Below, piece after piece: positions 54,747 through 62,562 of a DNA stretch of 64,000 nt. The notes under the pieces were generated by a model. The model was given only the letters and a program-made list of their open reading frames with translations, was not told the DNA's origin and searched no databases. The translations under genes were made by a program, and so were the position numbers. The DNA is from Synechococcus sp. LA31 (GTDB lineage Bacteria; Cyanobacteriota; Cyanobacteriia; PCC-6307; Cyanobiaceae): NCBI RefSeq assembly GCF_018502385.1, contig NZ_CP075523.1:1054001-1118000 (forward strand), read 5' to 3'. Position 1 is the stretch's first letter, and the number at the start of each line of letters is the position of its first letter.

Positions 54747-55316
54747 TCAGCTCCGCAGCAATTCCTCGACCAAAGGCTGCAAAGCCGCTGGATCCCGCAG
54801 CAACTGTGGATGGGTGGCCACCGGCAGGGCGCGAGCTGAACCCACGGGCAGGACGGCACGCCAGCCCGGCAGCACGGCCAAATCAAGGGCCGAATAAAAG
54901 CTGTGGCACTCCACGCCGCGCAATCTCTCCAGGTCTGCGTTGAGCTCCTGCAGTAGCGCACTGCCGCATTTGAGATCTGCCAAACCTGGAAACAACCGGC
55001 CTGGCCAGGGCTGGGCTGTCCAGGTGCCCTGCTGCGGGCTGCCAAGGCTGATGAAACGGCGGGTCCGCCTCTGGCCACCCAGCTGCTGAATCCAAGTGCG
55101 AGCAATCACCCCGCCCATCGAGAAGCCCAGCACATCCACAGGAGCTGAACCCGGCGCCAACGCTTCGATGTGCTGCTGGAGCAGTAGCGCTGCCTCGCGC
55201 ACCGGGGTGAGCCCGAAGCGCATGGGCAGGGCCGGAAGCAGCAGATCGGGCCGCCGACCAGCCAACAACTGCTGCAACGGGCGAAACACAGCCGGCGTGT
55301 CCAGCAGGCCATGCAC
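54747..55316 (-). CDS. Alpha/beta hydrolase (lipase-like)
   Basis: The protein is 189 aa from a GTG. The nucleophile elbow is VLGFSMGGVIAR, a family-typical HGLLDTPAVFRPLQQLL begins the chain, and RFISLGSPQQGTW follows. The codons just upstream (PLRPPLVLV) also encode the conserved strand before HG, but there is no standard start codon there before a TGA. The true start may be a rare ATT (ATT GAG ACC, about 55369). The likely substrate is an ester or acylglycerol. It heads the lipase-CrtQ-CrtO-like operon. Confidence 0.7.
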   Translation of the reverse strand: MHGLLDTPAVFRPLQQLLAGRRPDLLLPALPMRFGLTPVREAALLLQQHIEALAPGSAPVDVLGFSMGGVIARTWIQQLGGQRRTRRFISLGSPQQGTWTAQPWPGRLFPGLADLKCGSALLQELNADLERLRGVECHSFYSALDLAVLPGWRAVLPVGSARALPVATHPQLLRDPAALQPLVEELLRS

Positions 55317-55565
55317 CAGAACGAGGGGAGGACGCAGGGGCCCCGATCTCCAACTTGTGGTCTCAATTCAAGACCACTGAATCCAGCTGCGCTCGAGGCG
55401 CAGCGGTGCGGATCTCCGGCGGGCTGAACCTGTGTCAACGCAACAACATCAACATGCAGCGCTAATCACTATTTAATCGAGCCATAACGACGCATTGATC
55501 GATGCATAACCAACGCGGCGACGACTCCCCAGAGGATCCAGCGACGTTCACGCGGATTTGCTGGG

Positions 55566-57185
55566 ATGACCTTCCTGCGACAGCCCAAATCAAGCCTGCA
55601 GCTCGGTGGCGCCGAGATCGTGGCCTATGACAAGCAGCGCAACATTGCGGCTGTGAGCACAGGCGGTTCGAGCCTGTCGCTGGTGAGCTACCGCAAAGGC
55701 TTCAGCGATCCCAAGGCGATCGCCGAACTGGAGCTTCCTGGCAATGCTCAGAGCGTGGCGATCAATGAAAACGGCCTGATCGCCGTAGCCCTCGCCGTGA
55801 ATGAACGCAACGACGGCCGCATTCACTTCTATCAACTCGATGGCAAAAGCGCCTCGCCCAAGGGAAGCGTGGCGGTGGGCAACCTGCCCGATTCCATCAG
55901 CTTCACGCCCGATGGCAACACGCTGATCAGCGCCAACGAGGGTGAGCCCAACAAGTTCTACGGCACAGACGATGGGGTCGATCCCGAGGGCAGCATCTCG
56001 GTCGTGCGCATCGATGCACGCAAGCCGGGCCGCTCCAAGGTGAGCAACCTCGAGTTCGGAAACTACAGCACCGATGAGCTGCGCAGCCGGGGCGTTCGCA
56101 TCAGCGGGGAGAACCCCACCCCGCTGCAAGACATCGAACCGGAATACGTGAGCATCAGCCCGAACGGCCGCGATGCTTTTATCACTCTCCAGGAAAACAA
56201 CGCCATCGCCCGCGTTGACATCAAGCGGCGCAAGATCAAGGACATCTTCAGCCAAGGCCTCAAAGACTGGAGCGGCACAGACCTTGACACCACCGACGAA
56301 GACAGCACCTATGCCCCAGGCCCGCGCAATGTTGTTGGTCTGCGCATGGCCGACGGCATCGACACCTTCCGGCACAAGGGCAAGACCTACCTGATCACCG
56401 CCAATGAAGGGGATGGCCGTGTTCGGCCTGATGACGTGAATTTCGAAGCCCCTCTGGCTGACGGGACGATTTATTCCTACGGAGACAATCTCGCCGATGG
56501 CGTTCTAGCCGAAATCGAAGATGAACTCACTGGCGCCAACCTTTACGTCTACGCCGCCCCAGACATCGGCAACCGCGGCAACTTCGATGCCGACCAGGGC
56601 GATGAGTTCTTCATCACGTTGAACTATGGACCGGTCAGTGATGATGAATTTTATAGTGACGAAGTTCGCGCCGGCAAGCTGAGCACTGGCGATGGAACTC
56701 TGATCAATGAGGGCCGCCTTAAAACGGTGCAAGACGCCAATGATCCGATCACCGGGCTCAAGGGCTTCGGCGGCCGCAGCTTCACCATCTACGACGCCAA
56801 GGGCAATTTGGTGTACGACTCCGGCAATCTGCTGGATCAGATCACGAACGCTGCGGGCTTCTACGACGATGACCGCAGCGACGACAAGAGCATCGAACCC
56901 GAATCGGTCGTGACAGCCTCCATCCAGGGGCGCCGCTTTGCCTTCATTGGCCTGGAGCGCCCCTACAACCAGGGCGACGCCGATGCGCTGGGCACCTTCA
57001 TCCCGGTGTTCGAGATCACCAAACCCAACAAGCCCAGCTATGTGGGCGCCTTCAGCTCAGCCGAGTCGCTGTCTCCAGAAGGGCTCAGCTGGGTCGCTGG
57101 CGGCAACCGTGGCGGCCATCTGCTGGCGGCCAATGAGGTGAGCGGCAGCCTCGACGCCTTCCGCTTCCATCTGGGAATGCTCTAA
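55566..57185 (+). CDS. Choice-of-anchor-I family protein
   Basis: The protein is 539 aa, rich in Asp, Gly and Ser, with repeated blade-like segments such as SISFTPDGNTLISANEGEPN, YVSISPNGRDAFITLQENNAIA and SITTLDTTDED-like acidic stretches. This fits the choice-of-anchor-I propeller family, often found as exported proteins. No clear Sec signal peptide is seen, so export by another route is possible. Related proteins have been called alkaline phosphatase by some annotators, but I see no catalytic motif. Low-quality TTAATC/CATAACG units with an 11-nt period lie upstream (about 55460-55525). Confidence 0.8.
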   Translation: MTFLRQPKSSLQLGGAEIVAYDKQRNIAAVSTGGSSLSLVSYRKGFSDPKAIAELELPGNAQSVAINENGLIAVALAVNERNDGRIHFYQLDGKSASPKGSVAVGNLPDSISFTPDGNTLISANEGEPNKFYGTDDGVDPEGSISVVRIDARKPGRSKVSNLEFGNYSTDELRSRGVRISGENPTPLQDIEPEYVSISPNGRDAFITLQENNAIARVDIKRRKIKDIFSQGLKDWSGTDLDTTDEDSTYAPGPRNVVGLRMADGIDTFRHKGKTYLITANEGDGRVRPDDVNFEAPLADGTIYSYGDNLADGVLAEIEDELTGANLYVYAAPDIGNRGNFDADQGDEFFITLNYGPVSDDEFYSDEVRAGKLSTGDGTLINEGRLKTVQDANDPITGLKGFGGRSFTIYDAKGNLVYDSGNLLDQITNAAGFYDDDRSDDKSIEPESVVTASIQGRRFAFIGLERPYNQGDADALGTFIPVFEITKPNKPSYVGAFSSAESLSPEGLSWVAGGNRGGHLLAANEVSGSLDAFRFHLGML

Positions 57186-57198
57186 GGCGAACCTTGGA

Positions 57199-57582
57199 TT
57201 AAGCCGGGTTGAAAAGCTGGCGGATCTCTGGGCTTTTGGCGGGGCAGAGCATGGGGGCGTAGTAGCGAACAGCTGCTGTTTCCACCTGCTCCGCTGTGAT
57301 GCCGCGGAATTCAATGCCAGCTTGCTCGTATTGCTCGGCCAGCTGCTGCTCCATCAGCTCCGTGCTGCCCCGTTTCCCCACGGTGCTGCACAGGAGGCGG
57401 GCATACAGCCGGGCTGCACAACCGGTATGGCCGAAGCGAGTGACACAACTCTGGAGTTCGGGGCTCACCGTTGATGGTAGTGAAGGCAGCGGTGGAGGAA
57501 GTTGGGCCTGCGCCGGTGCGACCAAAACAGACACCAACGTCAGAGCCAGGCCCTGATCGGCGCGCAACGGCCCGGTGATCAC
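57199..57582 (-). CDS. Exported hypothetical protein
   Basis: The protein is 127 aa with a signal peptide (GLALTLVSVLVAPAQA) then a Cys-containing region (CVTRFGHTGCAARLYARLLC, four Cys in all with LCPAKS later). No family is recognised. The GTG at 57582 overlaps the stop of the upstream lipoprotein gene by 4 nt (GTGA), which supports this start. Confidence 0.65.
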   Translation of the reverse strand: MITGPLRADQGLALTLVSVLVAPAQAQLPPPLPSLPSTVSPELQSCVTRFGHTGCAARLYARLLCSTVGKRGSTELMEQQLAEQYEQAGIEFRGITAEQVETAAVRYYAPMLCPAKSPEIRQLFNPA

Positions 57583-58100
57583 CGAAAACGCTCCGGCTGG
57601 CAACTGCTGAAGCGAGCCACTTCAGCGCTGTTCAAACGGAGTGGGGTTCCGGGAAGCAACAGCTCTGGATGCACCTGGCGCAGGGCCTGGGCTGCCGCCT
57701 TGAAGGCTTGAACCGCATCGCGCTGCTTGGCGGCCTGCTCAGCCTCCCAACGCTCGCGCCGTTCGGCCTCCGTGCGGCGCCAGGCATCCACCTCCTGCTC
57801 GTACTGATCTTGTTCGCTCTGCTGGTCGTAAATGGTGAGGCGGCGCTGCTCCTCGGGATCCAGTGGCTTGGGAGCAGAGCTGGGCACATACGACTGCTCG
57901 CTCACCTGTGCCAACCCTTGCTGAGCGGCTTCAAAACGCCTGAGCAGCTCAGGCAACTGTTGTTGATGGCGCTGGCAAAGGAGCAGAAGCCGTTTCTGCT
58001 CAGCCAGACGCTCGCGCTCCTGAGGTGAAGGTGCGTTGGACGTACAGCTCGCCAACAACAGCACAGCCAATAGGGGCAGCAGCCGGAAACGGCGGATCAC
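57579..58100 (-). CDS. Hypothetical lipoprotein with coiled-coil region
   Basis: The protein is 173 aa from the GTG at 58100. A lipobox (LLAVLLLASC) marks lipidation at Cys. The rest is rich in Gln, Glu, Arg (EQKRLLLLCQRHQQQLPELL; QSEQDQYEQEVDAWRRTEA) and is probably helical or coiled coil. The role is unknown. It is coupled to the exported protein downstream. The longer frame to 58193 is not needed. Confidence 0.7.
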   Translation of the reverse strand: MIRRFRLLPLLAVLLLASCTSNAPSPQERERLAEQKRLLLLCQRHQQQLPELLRRFEAAQQGLAQVSEQSYVPSSAPKPLDPEEQRRLTIYDQQSEQDQYEQEVDAWRRTEAERRERWEAEQAAKQRDAVQAFKAAAQALRQVHPELLLPGTPLRLNSAEVARFSSCQPERFR

Positions 58101-58224
58101 ACGAACCCTTGGGCTTGGTCCACTTTGGCAGGCGACGCCGAACGCTGAGGGGGTTGCCCCCAAATGGGGGTATCGACAGCCTGGTGGCCGCACGTAGCTG
58201 TACGAGGCCGATCACACCGCAGTC

Positions 58225-58443
58225 TTGGAGAACATCGACTCCCACCTGAGCAAACTCAAGGCTGAGCTTGATCAGGCCCGCCAAAACGGCGACAGCGCTC
58301 GCATCAACCATCTGGAAGGGGAATTAAAGAACCTCGAGACCTACAAACAGCATCACCCGGACGAGCAGAAGGACCCCTCACCGCTCGAGGTGTACTGCGA
58401 CCTCAATCCAGAAGCCCCCGAATGCCTCGTCTACGACGACTGA
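58225..58443 (+). CDS. CP12-like protein lacking the N-terminal cysteine pair
   Basis: The protein is 72 aa. The end, EVYCDLNPEAPECLVYDD, is the CP12 C-terminal loop with its two cysteines, which binds GAPDH. The N-terminal half is a charged helix and lacks the usual first Cys pair and the AWD-VEE core that contacts phosphoribulokinase. CP12 variants without N-terminal cysteines are known in cyanobacteria. The start is a TTG at 58225, since no ATG or GTG precedes the helix. Confidence 0.75.
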   Translation: MENIDSHLSKLKAELDQARQNGDSARINHLEGELKNLETYKQHHPDEQKDPSPLEVYCDLNPEAPECLVYDD

Positions 58444-58446
58444 ACC

Positions 58447-58674
58447 ATGAGAAGCGAAGCGAGCATCACGATCGGCGAGCTTGAGGCTAACTATCAGCTT
58501 TATTGCAAAGCAATGAAGATGTTAATTGCCGAAAAACGCACGCTCAACAAAATTCAACGCACTGTGTGCTGGGCGCGGCTTGAGACGCTGCATCACTGCC
58601 TGCCACGTCATTACAAATCGCCGCAGTATCTCTACGCGCAGCTCACACGCCATGAGCAGAAGGTTGCGGCGTGA
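58447..58674 (+). CDS. Small hypothetical protein next to CP12-like gene
   Basis: The protein is 75 aa, starting with an ATG 3 nt after the CP12-like stop. It is helical and basic, with a few Cys (ANYQLYCKAMKML, TVCWARLETLHHCLP). No function is recognised. It probably shares a transcript with the CP12-like gene. Confidence 0.55.
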   Translation: MRSEASITIGELEANYQLYCKAMKMLIAEKRTLNKIQRTVCWARLETLHHCLPRHYKSPQYLYAQLTRHEQKVAA

Positions 58675-58725
58675 ACCACCGATGACCGTCGTGGAGCGAT
58701 GATGGCTCAAGCCACTGTCTGAGCG

Positions 58726-59412
58726 ATGGACTTCACGCCCTATCTCGACAGCATGAGCAGCGGCAACCTCGACGAGGTGCTGCTCTCAGTGGCCGTGCAG
58801 GGCAAGGTGGCACTGGCGCTGAAAGGGCGTTTTTTCCTGCGTTGCCTCTGCGACAGTTTCAGCGATCCCTCGCGCATTGGCTGCGCCGTAACCGATGAGG
58901 AGAGCTGCCTGCGTTATCTGCAGCAGGAGAGCTACGAACTGCTGATCTGCACGGATTTTCTTGAGAGCGGCAACGGCTTTGAGCTGGCGCGTCGGGCGCG
59001 GCTAGCCCAACCGCAGCTCAAGGTGGTGGTGCTTGCCCTCGGTGATGCCATACCGGTGGAGTTCGCCGAGGCCAGTTGGCTCGAAGCGGTGGTCGCCGAA
59101 GCGGATTTGATCGAGGATCAGAAACCTCTGGAGGCGGCGATCATGGCGGTGATGGGCCATCACTCCTATCGAAGCCCGTCGTTGCGTTCCGGCCAGTTGC
59201 CCTATTTGAGCTGTCCGCGGCTCACTCCACGGGAATACGAAGTGCTCGACCATCTGGCCAGCGGCCTCACCGACCGCGAGATTGCTGAGCAGCTGGTGGT
59301 GAGTGAAGAAACAGCCCGCACCTACACCAAGCGCCTGTTGAAAACCCTCGACGTGAATAACCGCGTGCAGGCCGTGCTCAAAGGCATGCGTTGCGGCATG
59401 GTGCAGATCTGA
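58726..59412 (+). CDS. LuxR/NarL-family response regulator
   Basis: The protein is 228 aa. The receiver part has an acceptor-like Asp in LLICTDFLESGNGFEL. The DNA-binding part is a typical LuxR helix-turn-helix (RLTPREYEVLDHLASGLTDREIAEQLVVSEETARTYTKRLL). The first ~25 residues are unusual. No sensor kinase is next to it. Its target is unknown. Confidence 0.85.
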   Translation: MDFTPYLDSMSSGNLDEVLLSVAVQGKVALALKGRFFLRCLCDSFSDPSRIGCAVTDEESCLRYLQQESYELLICTDFLESGNGFELARRARLAQPQLKVVVLALGDAIPVEFAEASWLEAVVAEADLIEDQKPLEAAIMAVMGHHSYRSPSLRSGQLPYLSCPRLTPREYEVLDHLASGLTDREIAEQLVVSEETARTYTKRLLKTLDVNNRVQAVLKGMRCGMVQI

Positions 59413-59431
59413 AGAAAGCCTTCTCCAGTCC

Positions 59432-60235
59432 ATGCACCAACGACGCGTCGCCCTGATCCCCCTGGCAGCGGTGGGCCTGGGCACTGTTATCGGTATGCAG
59501 GCTCCTCAGGCCCAGGCCGCGCAGCCCAACTGCCCGGCGCCAATGCTGGGGCGCTACGCCGTGATGGGGATGGGCGTGCAGCCCAGCCAGGCCGCTAACG
59601 CCACCAACACCCCCACGGCCCACCTGCTCGAGGAGCGCTGGCTGGCCGGCGGCCAGCTGCAGGGCAGCGTGATCGAGCGCGTGGGCCGCAGCGAGCGCCA
59701 GGCGAGCTACAGCGGTACGGCCCGGATGACAGAGAGCTGCGTGCTGCAACTGGAACGCCGGCTGCCCTGGGGCACCGAGCGTAGTGAGGTGATGCTCGAC
59801 GGCAAAGGGCGCCCGCTCTACAGCCTTAACCGCAACAGCGGCAGCGTGATCACCAGCCGCTGGCTGCCCATGGCGCCGGGCAGCTGCAAGGCCGCCGATC
59901 TCAATGGCCTGGTGCTCAGCAGCCAGGTGGGCCTGAGCTGGAGCAACGGCGGCTGGAGCCCCAATGCCGTGGTGCAGCGCGAGCAGTGGCGCGATGGCAG
60001 CGTGCAGGGGTTGGCCCTCTCCAGCTATGGCGGTGTAGGTGAAACCGCCACTTACAACGGCAAGCTCAACCTGGATGCCAGCAGCTGCTGGGGCAGCCTG
60101 AACGAACGGGATGCGAAGGGAACCACCTACACCTACCGGGCCCTGCTGGTGAAAGGGCGCGCCGGTGCGCGGGGCTACTTCTACCTGCAACGCGATCCCA
60201 ACGACCTCACCGCTGGCTGGCTGGTGCGCGACTGA
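59432..60235 (+). CDS. Exported hypothetical protein
   Basis: The protein is 267 aa with a signal peptide (VALIPLAAVGLGTVIGMQAPQAQA). The mature part has four cysteines and repeated Trp/Arg-containing beta-rich segments (LEERWLAGGQLQGSV, SRWLPMAPGSCKAADL). No family is recognised. It lies 19 nt after the LuxR gene on the same strand and may be its target or operon partner. Confidence 0.7.
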   Translation: MHQRRVALIPLAAVGLGTVIGMQAPQAQAAQPNCPAPMLGRYAVMGMGVQPSQAANATNTPTAHLLEERWLAGGQLQGSVIERVGRSERQASYSGTARMTESCVLQLERRLPWGTERSEVMLDGKGRPLYSLNRNSGSVITSRWLPMAPGSCKAADLNGLVLSSQVGLSWSNGGWSPNAVVQREQWRDGSVQGLALSSYGGVGETATYNGKLNLDASSCWGSLNERDAKGTTYTYRALLVKGRAGARGYFYLQRDPNDLTAGWLVRD

Positions 60236-60249
60236 GCCACCCGCCCCCC

Positions 60250-62364
60250 TCAAAGCACCCGGCCGATCAGGGCCGCCTGACTGAAGCCGGCGGCCCACAC
60301 CGCCTGCAGCGCTGCCGCTGCGCGGTCAGCGGGCAAGGCTGCCAGCAGTGGGCCGCAGGTCTGCGGATCGATCCAGAGCTGCTGCTCGGCGGCCGTGGGC
60401 GTAGCCGTCACCGCCACAGGGCCAGTGGGCGCAAGCAACGCCAGTGCCCTGGCATTGGCGGGAGCAAGGCTGCTGGCCAGCCCCTGCTCAAGCACGGCCA
60501 GGGCACCAGGAAGCGCTGGGATCGCAGCTGGATCCAGCTCCACCCGCTGATGCGCTGCAAGCATCTCGCCCAGATGTCCCAACAACCCGAAACCCGTGAC
60601 ATCCGTGCAGGCCTGGCAGCCATGGGCCGCGAGTAACTCCACCAAGGGCGCCTGGCTCTGTTGCATCACCGCGAGGGCGGCATCGATCCAGGCCGGCTTG
60701 GCGGCACCGGCCATCGCCGCTGCAAACAGCACGCCACTACCGATCGGGCGGGTGAGCAGCAGCCTCTGGCCGCTGCATAGGGGCCCCTTGGGCCAGTGGC
60801 GCGCGGGCGGCACCACCCCATTCACCGCCAGGGTGAGGGCCAGGCCTGCTCCATCGCGCCCCTCCAGGGTGTGCCCCCCCAGCAACACGGCCTCCAGGGG
60901 ATCCAGCACCGAGCGCACCCCCGCCAGGGTGTGAAACAACAACTCTTCCTGAAGCGGCGCTGCAGCCTCGGGCAGGGTGACTACCGCTTGCAGGCTGTGC
61001 ACACTGGCCCCGCAGGCCCAGAGATCGCTGCAGGCATGCAGGGTGGTGAGGCGGGCGTTGAGCCAGGGGTCATCGAGCAGAGCCGGAAAGCCATCCACGC
61101 TTTGCAGCAGCAGCTCACCGTGCGCATTGAGATCCAGGCGGGCGGCATCCTGCGGCGGCGGCGCCACGCCCTGCGGATCGAGGCGCGTGAGTGCCGCCTC
61201 CAGGGGTGCAGCCGGCAGCTTGGCCGCGCAGCCGCGGCAGGCCATCGGCTCCGCTGAGGCCGTCATGGCCCGGGCGGGACGAAAGCCCTGCATGAACTGC
61301 CGATCGATGCGATCTTTCCAACGCCACAACCAGCGCGACGGGCCAACACTCCAAGGGCCGTAAAAAGCGAGGGCCCGGGGCGCCTCCAAGCCCAGGCAGC
61401 CGCCATCACCGAGCAGCTGCAGCGCCCAGCGCTGGGGCCGCCAGGGGCGAAGCGGCCGCTGGGGCCGGCCCAGCTGACGCCGCAGGTTCTCCGCCAGCAA
61501 GGGCGCAGCTCGCACGGCCCACACCCCCGCGGCAGGCCTGGGATCAACGGCGAGCACAGCGCAATCACCGCAGGCGAACAGCTGGGGCTGACCCTGCACC
61601 TGCAAGCTGGGCTCCGTGAGCACCCGGCCTGTGGCCGCCTGCACTGGCAATCCACTGGCGGCCAGCCAAGGCGGAGCCTCACTACCGGTGCAGGCCAGAT
61701 CAGCGGGGATGCCATCCTCCACGCCCCAGCGAATGGGAATGTCGGCGCGGCGCAGCAGTTGCGCTGCGGCGGCGTTGGCCGCCGGCGATCCCAGCTGCAG
61801 CTGCCGAGCGCGCACCAGAAGTTCCGGTGCCAAGCCGCGGGCCCGCAACGCCATGGCCAACTCCACAGCCGCAGCCCCGCCGCCTCGGATCCGCAGTGGC
61901 TGATGGTTGCGGTGCTGCAGCCGCTGCTCCAACCAGCCCAGAAAAGGCTCCAGTGGCTTCACCAGCTGCGGAGCGCTCGAGCTGGGATCACGCCAGCGGG
62001 TCTGGCAGCCCACATTCAGGCTCAAGACGTCAAAGCGCAGCGGCGGGCGATCCGCCAACTGCAGCAGCTGGCCCTCGGGATCCACACCGGTGATCTCGGC
62101 CTGGAGAAAGGTCACGCCCGCACGGCGGCACAGATCCCGCAGATCAATCGCGCAGGCATCGCGCGGATAGAGGCCAGCGACCAACCCCGGCACCATTCCC
62201 GAATAGAGCGCAGTACTGGTGCGGTTCACCAGAAACACCGCCACCGCTTCAGGCTTCAGCCGCGGCCGCATGATCCAGCGGCGCAACAGCAAGGCATGGG
62301 TGTGGCCGCCACCGGCAAGCACCAGCAAGGCTCGAGCCGGTGGTTGCCGCTGCGGAGAGCGCAA
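60250..62364 (-). CDS. selD: Fused pyridine nucleotide-disulfide oxidoreductase / selenide, water dikinase
   Basis: The protein is 704 aa. Residues ~1-365 are an FAD/NAD(P)H oxidoreductase domain (ALLVLAGGGHTHALLLRRW; ACGDCAVLAVDP). Residues ~370-704 are SelD (MACRGCAAKLPAAPLEAAL, LLGGHTLEGRDGAGLALT). SelD makes selenophosphate from selenide and ATP. The nucleophile position is Cys in CRGCAAK. The fused form is known in cyanobacteria and other bacteria and may reduce the selenium donor. The start is a TTG at 62364, 3 nt after the upstream small gene. Confidence 0.9.
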   Translation of the reverse strand: MRSPQRQPPARALLVLAGGGHTHALLLRRWIMRPRLKPEAVAVFLVNRTSTALYSGMVPGLVAGLYPRDACAIDLRDLCRRAGVTFLQAEITGVDPEGQLLQLADRPPLRFDVLSLNVGCQTRWRDPSSSAPQLVKPLEPFLGWLEQRLQHRNHQPLRIRGGGAAAVELAMALRARGLAPELLVRARQLQLGSPAANAAAAQLLRRADIPIRWGVEDGIPADLACTGSEAPPWLAASGLPVQAATGRVLTEPSLQVQGQPQLFACGDCAVLAVDPRPAAGVWAVRAAPLLAENLRRQLGRPQRPLRPWRPQRWALQLLGDGGCLGLEAPRALAFYGPWSVGPSRWLWRWKDRIDRQFMQGFRPARAMTASAEPMACRGCAAKLPAAPLEAALTRLDPQGVAPPPQDAARLDLNAHGELLLQSVDGFPALLDDPWLNARLTTLHACSDLWACGASVHSLQAVVTLPEAAAPLQEELLFHTLAGVRSVLDPLEAVLLGGHTLEGRDGAGLALTLAVNGVVPPARHWPKGPLCSGQRLLLTRPIGSGVLFAAAMAGAAKPAWIDAALAVMQQSQAPLVELLAAHGCQACTDVTGFGLLGHLGEMLAAHQRVELDPAAIPALPGALAVLEQGLASSLAPANARALALLAPTGPVAVTATPTAAEQQLWIDPQTCGPLLAALPADRAAAALQAVWAAGFSQAALIGRVL

Positions 62365-62367
62365 GGC

Positions 62368-62553
62368 TCAGTCCACGTTCAGCTGACCGTCGTCATCCCA
62401 GCTGAGCAGGGAAGGCAACCCATCACGGCCATGGCACGAGCCCACCCGGGCCACCGTGGAGCGGCCATTCACCAAGGGAATCAAGCGGCCGAGCTGCTCG
62501 GTGATCCGCTCGCTGGCTGGCGGCGTAATGGGGGGCTGGGCCTGGTCAGTCAT
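62368..62553 (-). CDS. Small hypothetical protein upstream of selD
   Basis: The protein is 61 aa from the ATG at 62553 (MTDQAQPPITPPA). The N-terminus is disordered, and the end is SLLSWDDDGQLNVD. It runs on the selD strand 3 nt from its start, so the two genes are probably cotranscribed. No function is known. Confidence 0.55.
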   Translation of the reverse strand: MTDQAQPPITPPASERITEQLGRLIPLVNGRSTVARVGSCHGRDGLPSLLSWDDDGQLNVD

Positions 62554-62562
62554 CACATCACT

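Noticed and set aside
55460-55525. Possible Pho box in front of the choice-of-anchor-I gene (TTTAATC and CATAACG units at an 11-nt period)
   Set aside because: The units match the consensus poorly, so I did not list it as a site; a motif score would decide.
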